This document shows, piece after piece, positions 58,901 through 64,000 of a DNA stretch of 64,000 nt. Under the pieces are notes generated by a model. The model worked only from the letters and a program-made list of their open reading frames with translations. It was not told where the DNA came from and searched no databases. The DNA is taken from assembly GCA_917880885.1 (NCBI GenBank), contig OU862922.1, positions 23,932,627 to 23,996,626 of the forward strand. Reading direction: 5' to 3'. Made by a program: the position numbers and the translations under genes. The DNA is from Limnephilus marmoratus. Lineage: Eukaryota > Arthropoda > Insecta > Trichoptera > Limnephilidae. Within the stretch, counting starts at the first letter, position 1. The number at the start of each line of letters is the position of its first letter.

Positions 58901-59340
58901 TTTAATTGAACTTAACATTAAATTCCTTCATTTTTTTAAATATAATATTTACACTTGCCATAATATTTACATCGCAGTTATAAGTAACAGGGATCAAATT
59001 TAGAAATGTTGCAGGCTGTAGAAAATATGTTTTTTATGTTTACGAAACTACTGTTTTCCTAATAGCTAAAATTAATCAGCGTATTTTTTATTTCCAGTCA
59101 TTATTCCACAACCCCTCCACGATCCTTTGCGTGCTGCTCTGCCTGCAGATCTCGCTGGTCCTCCTACAGCTGTTCCTCCTCTTCAACACCACCGAGTGGC
59201 ACCACGTCCTCTCTCTGGCGCTGCTTCTCTTCTCCAACTACTACACACTATTCAAGCTGGTCAGGGACTATCTGGTCACCTGGAAGGTTTATCAGGCCGA
59301 GTTCACCATACAGGACAAGGCCTCGCTTCCCATTAGCTAG
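49670..59340 (+). CDS. Tmem39a: Tmem39 (TMEM39A/B orthologue), 8 exons, complete
   Basis: This encodes a multi-pass endoplasmic reticulum membrane protein. In mammals TMEM39A controls export of the phosphatase SAC1 from the ER and so autophagy; worm TMEM-39 acts in collagen secretion. Eight exons join in phase into 552 codons plus stop. Matches to the human protein run in order: MPPGNRRLQRS start-like segment, IPYDGDLLFECMMFVF and YRTVWWLP (exon 2), NFYLIDRHLVLFILVVLGRR (exon 3), LEVDELKADFNARLKQV (exon 5), KYCDHLHRAALHLG (exon 6), VRHGRSLF (exon 7), and HVLSLALLLFSNYYTLFKLV (exon 8). At least six hydrophobic segments are visible. Residues 1-98 precede the position of the vertebrate start and include a further hydrophobic stretch. 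Intron 4 carries a satellite array and a decayed copy of exon 5. Confidence 0.95.
50074..50433 (+). CDS. Tmem39a: Tmem39 exon 2 (contains vertebrate-like start)
   Basis: Exactly 120 codons. The ATG at 50,119 begins MPPGNRRLQRSTRV, resembling the MPGGRRGPSRQ start of human TMEM39A. The exon then encodes the first shared membrane segment (LLFECMMFVFTALAAGSQFL) and YRTVWWLPHS. Acceptor tgtttgtag; donor TATG|GTGAGT. Confidence 0.93.
50744..52355. mobile_element. Non-autonomous hAT element, family H1 copy 2, with 1.1-kb insertion
   Basis: Ends CATGGGTCTCCAAAC and inverted CAAGGGTCTCCAAAC. The first 240 and last 270 bases match H1 copy 1 at 19,526-20,023. Between about 50,980 and 52,090 lies extra sequence rich in GATCGACGAGC-like motifs at both ends, which looks like another inserted element. 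Flanking octamers (ATTTAGAG, ATTTAATA) are a decayed duplication at best. Confidence 0.8.
52635..52774 (+). CDS. Tmem39a: Tmem39 exon 3
   Basis: The exon encodes NFYLIDRHLVLFILVVLG, then RRLLFCLVKAG and FLPLITQILR, matching the second conserved membrane region of TMEM39. Borders: atgtttgcag and TGAG|GTATAA. Confidence 0.95.
52805..53110. repeat. Dispersed repeat R2, copy 2 (empty-site paralogue)
   Basis: Matches 42,350-42,985 without the MITE. GTTACTGATAATGAAAAC here is the empty site. Confidence 0.75.
53264..53462. repeat. Two tandem copies of a ~110-bp unit
   Basis: CATTATATATAGAAACC followed by GCGCACAACAA and CACCAAAGTTTCATCGCAAT occurs twice. 53,470-53,912 is AT-rich, unassigned. Confidence 0.8.
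53913..54011 (+). CDS. Tmem39a: Tmem39 exon 4
   Basis: The exon encodes FIVFGIVVGALGWCTYHL, then IQTHPILSIFYLCSP, a membrane segment matching the LCGWVLCWTLVNLF region of human TMEM39A. Phases are 2 in and 2 out, fitting both neighbours. Confidence 0.95.
54108..54446. mobile_element. Non-autonomous hAT element, CAGTGGCGTAG family, copy 1
   Basis: 339 bp flanked by perfect 8-bp duplications ATCTTTCC (54,100-54,107 and 54,447-54,454). Ends CAGTGGCGTAGAGAGGGG and inverted CAGTGGCGTAGCTAGC. Contains long G and C runs. Confidence 0.92.
54571..54742. mobile_element. Non-autonomous hAT element, CAGTGGCGTAG family, copy 2
   Basis: Ends CAGTGGCATAGCTAGGGG and inverted CAGTGGCGTAGCTAGC. A shorter copy 124 bases from copy 1. 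No clear target duplication. Confidence 0.82.
54905..55255 (-). mobile_element. SINE-like element, copy 6
   Basis: Minus-strand copy, with GAGAGAGTACGACTGAAGAG and ACCCAGGCACCTGTGCTAAG in complement of the other copies. The tail end has been altered. Confidence 0.7.
55292..55362 (+). repeat. tRNA-like SINE head
   Basis: GTGGTGTAATGGTCAGCATA and GGGTTTGATTCTCGGATGTC resemble boxes A and B of a tRNA, followed by an A-run. No body of the other SINE family follows. 55,375-55,734 is unassigned apart from a short CTT run. Confidence 0.45.
55735..55813 (+). pseudogene. Decayed duplicate of Tmem39 exon 5 (first part)
   Basis: TTTGGGTTCCGCCTGTCCCC and CCTGCTGTAGGTGAGTG align with 56,685-56,755 of the live exon. 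The copy ends at the GCTGCC-CTCTGCCGCC block. The frame has a TAG where the live exon has CAG, plus deletions, so it cannot replace exon 5. Confidence 0.8.
55815..56640. repeat. 24-28-bp satellite array in Tmem39 intron 4
   Basis: About 25 copies of ACCTAACCGCAATCAACTAG with a variable linker (TTAACTTA, TTAACATA, TCAATTTA). Interrupted by a MITE at 56,219-56,397. It runs up to about 18 bases from the exon 5 acceptor. Confidence 0.95.
56219..56397. mobile_element. Harbinger-like MITE, GGGGGCATAC family, copy 2
   Basis: 179 bp; ends GGGGGCATACATTAATTACA and inverted GGGGGCATACATTAATTACG, with TAA on both sides (56,216-56,218 and 56,398-56,400). Inserted inside the satellite. Confidence 0.9.
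56656..56878 (+). CDS. Tmem39a: Tmem39 exon 5
   Basis: Acceptor ggtccccag. The exon encodes ASVYLLLFGCHLSPLLQ, a GC-rich linker, and RLEVDELKADFNARLKQV, matching human NEVECLKADFNHRIKEV. The linker is much shorter than the roughly 60 residues of the vertebrate protein. A satellite array ends 18 bases or so before the acceptor, and a decayed copy of the first part of the exon lies at 55,735-55,813. Confidence 0.92.
57170..57309 (+). CDS. Tmem39a: Tmem39 exon 6
   Basis: The exon encodes PFLYFDVYRVIRHLALVW, then LGLFTQHATHCLSAKYCD and HLHRAALHLG, matching the human LLPSKYCDLLHKSAAHLG block. Borders: ccttttgcag and GGAG|GTAATT. Confidence 0.96.
57402..57660. mobile_element. Candidate hAT-like fragment with CGGATATCCG motifs
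   Basis: Subterminal CCGTAACCGTAACTG, TCGGATATCCGAAA on the left and GGATAATCCGAAATT, ATATCCGTAACCGTATC on the right are inverted. No target duplication was established. Confidence 0.45.
57930..58350 (-). pseudogene. Possible decayed transposase piece with ATGCAAAT palindrome
   Basis: A 75-residue minus frame (MKKIRLMNSLLPELFPSK, ITQCLNPCAKLI) has no stop but is not recognised. It is followed by an ATATGCAAATGCATATGCAA palindrome at about 58,310-58,345, of a kind found at hAT ends. Weak call. Confidence 0.25.
58513..58717 (+). CDS. Tmem39a: Tmem39 exon 7
   Basis: The exon encodes a Gly/Pro-rich part (WVRGGPAGATSIQPPG), then WCQRTLWAAGASVRHGRS and NEMHVRFY, matching WSENTIWPQGVLVRHSRC and HARFYFLF of human TMEM39A. 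Donor CTAT|GTAAGT. GC-rich. Confidence 0.95.
59098..59340 (+). CDS. Tmem39a: Tmem39 exon 8 with stop codon
   Basis: The exon encodes SLFHNPSTILCVLLCLQI, then WHHVLSLALLLFSNYYTL and FKLVRDYLVTWK, the conserved last membrane segments. TAG stop at 59,338-59,340. Confidence 0.96.
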   Translation, partial: SLFHNPSTILCVLLCLQISLVLLQLFLLFNTTEWHHVLSLALLLFSNYYTLFKLVRDYLVTWKVYQAEFTIQDKASLPIS

Positions 59341-59425
59341 TCGGCAGATACTAGCTACGTTGTTAGTCGGCCGATTGCTTACTTGTAGCCAGGGCAAGGC
59401 TTGGGGTATTCTTGCTAAACGAGGG

Positions 59426-59940
59426 ATTATTAATAGTCAGATAGCTCATCGGGAGATTGTATATAAGTTGATTTCTTATCGGGAGATTGTAAATCAGTTG
59501 ATTGCTTATCGAGAGATTGTAAATTGGTTGATTGCTTATCGAGAGATTGTAAATCGGTTGATTGCTTATCAAGATATTGTAAATCGGTTGATTTCTTATC
59601 AGGAGATTGTAAATCGGTTGATTGCTTATCGAGAGATTGTAAATCGGTTGATTGCTTATCGAGAGATTGTAAATCGGTTGATTGCTTATCAAGATATTGT
59701 AAATCGGTTGATTTCTAATCAGGAGATTGTAAATCGGTTGATTGCTTATCGAGAGATTGTAAATCGGTTGATTGCTTATCAAGATATTGTAAATCGGTTG
59801 ATTTCTTATCAGGAGATTGTAAATCAGTTGATTGCTTAACGAGAGATTGTAAATCGGTTGATTGCTTATCGAGAGATTGTAAATTGGTTGATTGCTTATC
59901 GAGAGATTGTAAATCGGTGGATTGCTGATTGGGAGATTAT
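59426..59940. repeat. 30-bp tandem array in the Tmem39 3' UTR
   Basis: About 16 copies of a 30-bp unit (AAATCGGTTGATTGCTTATC plus a 10-base end). Three end variants, A (GAGAGATTGT), B (AAGATATTGT) and C (AGGAGATTGT), recur mostly in the order A-A-B-C, a 120-bp higher-order unit. Because 30 is a multiple of 3, both strands stay open (159 and 139 residues). These are artefacts of the array. Confidence 0.95.
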
Positions 59941-60031
59941 TAATCGCTGTGAATCATACACTAATCACTAAGTTATTTAAGGTGTAATATATTTTTATCA
60001 TTTCTCATTAACGTGGCATTTACTTTATAGG

Positions 60032-60037
60032 AATAAA
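60032..60037 (+). terminator. Candidate Tmem39 polyadenylation signal
   Basis: This is a canonical AATAAA about 690 bases after the stop codon, followed by an A- and T-rich stretch. If it is used, the 30-bp tandem array lies wholly inside the 3' UTR. Confidence 0.5.
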
Positions 60038-60099
60038 ATTAAAAAACTTTTTTACAATTTTTGACTTTTATTTTTGTAAAAATTGTCCAATGAACCGAA

Positions 60100-60235
60100 G
60101 CTAGCAGTCCACGATGGAGGGCTGGTACCCACCCTAATCTATGGCAGTGAGGCATGGAACCGGCAGAGGAAGGATGAGATCCCTGAGGCGTACATGTGGT
60201 AAAACCATGTATGATCACGTAAGAAAGACTATAAG
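60100..60235 (+). mobile_element. RTE-like LINE fragment
   Basis: GGGCTGGTACCCACCCTAAT to GGAACCGGCAGAGGAAGG encodes LVPTLIYGSEAWNRQRKDE across small shifts, followed by RRTCGKT. Same region as 41,318-41,866. Confidence 0.65.
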
Positions 60236-60534
60236 AGTAATTATTTTTTTATTGTCGAGAACACCAACATAACTTTATGAAAAATATAATAAAGCTTCAA
60301 GAGTATTTTGGTATTTCTTTATTATATTTTTACTAGCTGAAGTCCCCGAGTTTTACGTAGAATCTTTCAAAATCAGATGTATATAGTGACTTTCATCTTG
60401 TTGAAGGTCAAGTATGAAAAAAATATCAATCTCGGAATAAAACAAGATTTGTATAAAAATGAAATCCACGCCGCCCGCCACGTGACTGGCTGCCTCAGAC
60501 ACCCTTCTTCGTATAAATAGATTTTTAACATGAG

Positions 60535-60605
60535 AGGTTCATGGGGTGAGGTTAGTCTGGGTCTAGGTGGCGGTTGCACCTTTCCACAAGCTGCATGGCA
60601 AGATC
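60535..60605 (+). mobile_element. SINE-like element head fragment
   Basis: GGTTCATGGGGTGAGGTTAG, CTGGGTCTAGGTGGCGG match the head of the SINE-like family; nothing of the tail follows. 60,240-60,530 includes an ACTAGCTGAAGTCCCCGAG repeat start and is otherwise unassigned. Confidence 0.5.
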
Positions 60606-60649
60606 AAGAGAGGCCAATTTGGGGAGACTCTGATATCTAGGCAGTGAGG

Positions 60650-60840
60650 GAAGTAGATGGGTAAGCGGAAATACTGGCTCTTCAGATTTGGTCACTAAAT
60701 TTTGAATGGTGGTCTTACACCAGGGGGGATACTGAGAGTATCTTCCACTCTGAAACGTACCACAAATATACTATAAATTTTTTTAAATAACACAAATTAA
60801 TCAAATAAAATTTATTTGCGCACGCTGGGATTCACTGGTG
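60650..60840 (-). repeat. tRNA-derived SINE, copy 4 (mostly body)
   Basis: Complement of the SINE body: GATTTGGTCACTAAAT, GTGGTCTTACACCAGGGG, GAGAGTATCTTCCACTCTG; then TTTGCGCACGCTGGGATTCA, the 3' end of the tRNA-like head. 60,841-61,320 is unassigned. Confidence 0.65.
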
Positions 60841-61320
60841 TCGAATGTCGCGTAAACGTACCAACACTAGCAGCAGTGGATTCTCTGCTTCATTTCGCAT
60901 CCAAAAGTCAGAAAGAGTTTGATATTCGCGCACGCGCATTTAGTTCTGCCTGCCTAGTTTTGTCTAAGGTCGAATATGCATTCGACAGCAGCTCCAACGC
61001 GCAGAAAACGACTTTAATGCATATAGCATAGTGCGCACAATAGCATAACCAAAATGCGTGGATTAATTCAGTACATATTAGAGATTTGTTCGCGCGACCA
61101 TTTTGACATAATTGAAACCAATTGATACATTGAAATGTATTTAATTTTAGAACTATAATAATTGATGTGAAGCATAAAAGGATTTATATAGCTAATTTGT
61201 CATTCATACTATTTTTGTCAGTAATCGCATCTTGTTTGTGGACTAGTCTATAGGTTTTTTATATTTGATTTTAGCTACATATTTCAGCATCCCTTAAACA
61301 ATAAGTCACCGACTGCCACT

Positions 61321-61323
61321 GAT

Positions 61324-61350
<27 letters not shown>
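61321..61350. repeat. (TA)n microsatellite
   Basis: A TA run of about 25 bases directly beside the candidate LTR start. Confidence 0.95.
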
Positions 61351-61354
<4 letters not shown>

Positions 61355-62122
61355 GCGACACATCATAATCTTTTCGCCTTCAGAAAGAACGAACGAGAAA
61401 TATCTAATATTCGCGCGATACGGGCAAGCTACTTACCTGAGTACATACCTACCTACTGCTGCTGCCGTCGACGATAATAATATCGCCACCGCCTAGAAAG
61501 GTCTCGAGATAGCACCGTACAATATCTGTATGGCGCCGAACATTCTCATCAACTGCCGAAGTGGCACGTATTACCTACCGCAAGAGTAGTTACTCGCCGC
61601 GGTTATATAAGCAGCCCGATCGCTCGCCCGCGGCAGTTCAGTCTCACACTAACAGTCGGCCAACATCTCAGCATGTAACGATCTTCGCACAAGTGCTCCT
61701 GCATGGCATCTACACACATCCAGGGCAGCTTCCCGAGGTCCACCACCACGTCTCAGCTACAAGGCCCATCGTGCCTTCAGCTCCGCAGAACAGCTACATC
61801 CCGCGACTTATAAGGCTAGCGTCACCTTCAGTCCAGGGATCAGCTCACCATTTCATGGCACCCCGAAGCCCCACCGTGTTTCGCTGCCATGGAAACACGC
61901 TCCGCCTCGCCAGGACTACCTGCTGGTGGCTCAGCTCACCGAGCCACACACCGTTCATCTCCGCGACTTAAAGCGTCGAGCAACGGCCTGGAAGATAGGT
62001 CATCTCCGCCGCCATGGTGTCGAGCAACTCGCTGACCTTCACCACCCATCTCCTCCGCCTGCAGCATCTCATCTCGGCACCCTGCATTACATCATGTTAC
62101 CGCTTCACCGACTCTTGCTACA
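61351..62122 (+). mobile_element. Candidate LTR (solo or truncated)
   Basis: Begins TGTGGCGACA and ends TTGCTACA, so the ends are TG...CA with a short inverted match (TGTGGC/TGTAGC). Flanking pentamers are ATATA and TTATA. It is GC-richer than its surroundings. A TATA box (TATATAA, 61,604-61,610) precedes an insect initiator TCAGTC (61,638-61,643). A TGGCACCCAGCCGAGG sequence 28 bases downstream could be a primer binding site. No gag or pol was found. Confidence 0.5.
61604..61643 (+). promoter_or_regulatory. TATA box and initiator of the candidate LTR
   Basis: TATATAA followed 34 bases later by TTCAGTC, the arthropod initiator consensus. Spacing is slightly longer than usual. Confidence 0.45.
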
Positions 62123-62221
62123 TTATATTTTTTAAATCTTCATTATTTTGGCACCCAGCCGAGGTTGGGTCCCTCGAAAAAAAATTGCATATTAGTGAGT
62201 ACTGCGCCTTTAACGTGTATG

Positions 62222-62530
62222 TGAGGAAAAAATTTCCCTTAGGGCCCATATCATCTTAGGGGATGCCGTGTGGAGGGTTTTTTTATGGAAAGGAAGATCT
62301 GGGAACGAAAAAGATACCCCTCGGTGGGTAGGATTCTGAGGGTCAATGTATCCGTGAGTAAGACGACGTAAGAATCAATCCCCCCAACTGCGATGCAAGA
62401 CAATAGATCGAGAGAGTCCGGCTGGAGAGGTCAAAAGGCCTCCCTCAACCAGTCTCTCTCGATCTGGTCCATCACGCAGTAGGTGAGCAGATACATCCGC
62501 CGCAAAGACTCGGACAAACCTCATGAATTC
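62222..62530 (-). mobile_element. SINE-like element, copy 7
   Basis: Minus-strand copy with CCCATATCATCTTAGGGGAT, GGCTGGAGAGGTCAAAAGG and GACTCGGACAAACCTCATGA; head truncated. Confidence 0.75.
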
Positions 62531-62748
62531 CACCGCAGTGGGTGTGATGGATTCATTTTTCCGTAACTCCTAAATAACTAACTTACCTTTCCTGTACCCT
62601 TGTTGCTTTTCTCATGCCGGTAAAAATAAAACAAACATATGACTTTCTTCTTACATTGTTCGGTAGACAAATTCACCTCGGCACCTATTTTCCTCCAGGC
62701 ATCTACCTAAATGTTTTTTGTAGTGATCCTCGTGGGATCTCAGACTAT

Positions 62749-63835
62749 ACAGGGTGTCCGGGGATAAAGTGCATTAACTTCGGGAGGTGATTCTACATGA
62801 TGGTAGGGGTAAAAAAGATTAACAACTTTTTCCAAAATTCCAACATTTTTTTTCCCATAAAAAAAGATGTACCTACTAAAAACCCTTAGTGTGAGGTATG
62901 ATCTTACTTACTGAGTGCTTGCGACTCGATTGTGATTGGCCCATATCGTAACAGCGGAAAATAATAAATCTGGCCGCACACGCCGGACTAATTTTATCTT
63001 TTTACCTTAAGAGCGTTTAACCAGCCAGCGGACGAAAATCCACATTTCGTCGAAAGTTGTTCTTCCGATCGTGCAGGGCGGTTACAATGAGAAAGATTGA
63101 TTATTCTCCGTACCAGCTTTTTTAAATTATAACTCAATATCGAATTTATTTCAATCCAAATTAGCTTTAATTTATACCTTCATCCAAAAATGCTGAAAGG
63201 CGTGATGATAAAACTATTAAAATAGTGTACTTTTTGTAGTTATTTTTTGATTATAAGTATTTATCATTTTTCAATAATGTCTAAATTTAATAAGAATGTT
63301 AAAAAAATCTGAAATATATTAGTTTGTAAGTGCGCAAATAAATACACAAATGGACCAATTTTCGTCAAGAAACACATGTACGTACATATTTTTTAATGAT
63401 TTTATTGAAACTAAAATTAAAATTCTAATACATAACTTTGCTAGATAATGTATTGATTTATTTTACTGCATGATTACATTATTTGAAATGGGTGTGGTAT
63501 AATACAAAAACTTTTTTGAAAATTTAACAAATCTGCCAACGACCTATGGAATAACCTTATTATACTAATAATTTAAAAAAATTCTAAAAATTTATTACAT
63601 AACTATGCTAGATAAAAGAACAATCATTCGAAATCCATTTATAATTTTTTGCGGAAAAGAGTCAATACGTCTAAAAACTTTTTTGAAAATGACGTATTTC
63701 CGGCTTTCTCTGGTAATGCCCTCTTAACTACCCCTAAAAGTTGGAATTTCGAAAAAAGTTATTTATCTTTTTTACTTGTACTATCATGTAGAATCACCTC
63801 CCAAAGTTAATGCACTTTACCCCCGGACACCCTGT
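62749..63835. mobile_element. 1.1-kb TA-flanked element with CAGGGTGTCCGGGG ends
   Basis: Inverted arms of about 100 bp (AGTGCATTAACTTCGGGAGG, TTCTACATGATGGTAGGGG) with TA on each outer side. The AT-rich centre encodes nothing. 63,840-64,000 and 62,531-62,748 are unassigned. Confidence 0.88.
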
Positions 63836-64000
63836 ATATTATATTTACAAATATTAACCACCGTTATTACATTTTCCTCTGTCCTCCGCATATTCGCTAT
63901 TACTTCACTAGTAGAGTGAGCTGAGGTATTTGTTTTAAATGTAACAATAACCTCAATACTAATTTATTTATTCACCAATTCCTAGAATTCGTCGCCTCAC

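Noticed and set aside
59360..59839. Open frames of 159 and 139 residues on both strands with a 10-residue repeat (NRLIAYREIV).
   Set aside because: They come from a 30-bp tandem array, whose period is a multiple of three, in the 3' UTR. Frames are equally open on both strands and in a third frame, so coding is unlikely.
59426..59940. Regular 30-bp repeats suggested a CRISPR array.
   Set aside because: Units are contiguous with no unique spacers, and this is an animal nuclear genome.
61561..61971. 136-residue frame downstream of a TATA box and initiator, suggesting a small gene.
   Set aside because: Frame content is unremarkable for GC-rich sequence, with no homology or splice context. The block fits an LTR better.

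Overview
The window is nuclear DNA of an insect. Two conserved animal genes with short exons and ordinary GT-AG introns sit in AT-rich DNA packed with transposon relics. The mix of jockey- and CR1-like LINE fragments, RTE-like fragments, mariner relics, TTAA-flanked MITEs and the widespread repeat beginning near 7,945 suggests Lepidoptera. That placement is an inference; nothing here fixes the species.

Gene 1 (minus strand, 46,761 down past position 1) is Ino80, the ATPase of the INO80 chromatin remodeller. Eighteen exons join in phase into 1,175 codons. They cover the N-terminus, the DBINO domain, the first ATPase lobe (Walker [13 protein letters not shown] box), the insertion region and the start of the second lobe. 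The remaining exons lie left of the window, behind an intron of at least 14.9 kb. Gene 2 (plus strand, 49,670-59,340) is the TMEM39A/B orthologue. Eight exons join in phase into 552 codons, with a 98-residue N-terminal extension relative to the vertebrate start. The genes are divergent, with 2.9 kb between the start codons. A perfect DRE motif (TATCGATA) lies 295 bases upstream of the Tmem39 start. The two genes are not known to work together; their neighbourhood looks incidental.

Layout: 1-14.9 kb is Ino80 intron 18. It holds a 2.3-kb foldback element, tRNA-bearing foldbacks, a fused pair of LINE fragments, a near-perfect inverted repeat and a TTAA MITE. 14.9-46.8 kb is Ino80 exons 18 to 1, with introns full of hAT, mariner, piggyBac-like and Harbinger-like non-autonomous elements, SINEs, LINEs and CTTCTTG-type arrays. 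46.8-49.7 kb is intergenic. 49.7-59.3 kb is Tmem39, with a 24-28-bp satellite in intron 4 and a 30-bp tandem array in the 3' UTR. 60-64 kb is intergenic, with a candidate LTR and a 1.1-kb TA-flanked element.

The observations most worth a second look are: a family of inverted-repeat elements whose arms carry tRNA-like sequence (four loci, one with another MITE nested in it); tandem copies of the Ino80 exon-13 splice acceptor acting as decoys in the preceding intron; a decayed copy of Tmem39 exon 5 separated from the live exon by a satellite array; and a MITE insertion whose empty site is preserved at a paralogous locus 10 kb away, which shows a 3-bp TAA target duplication.
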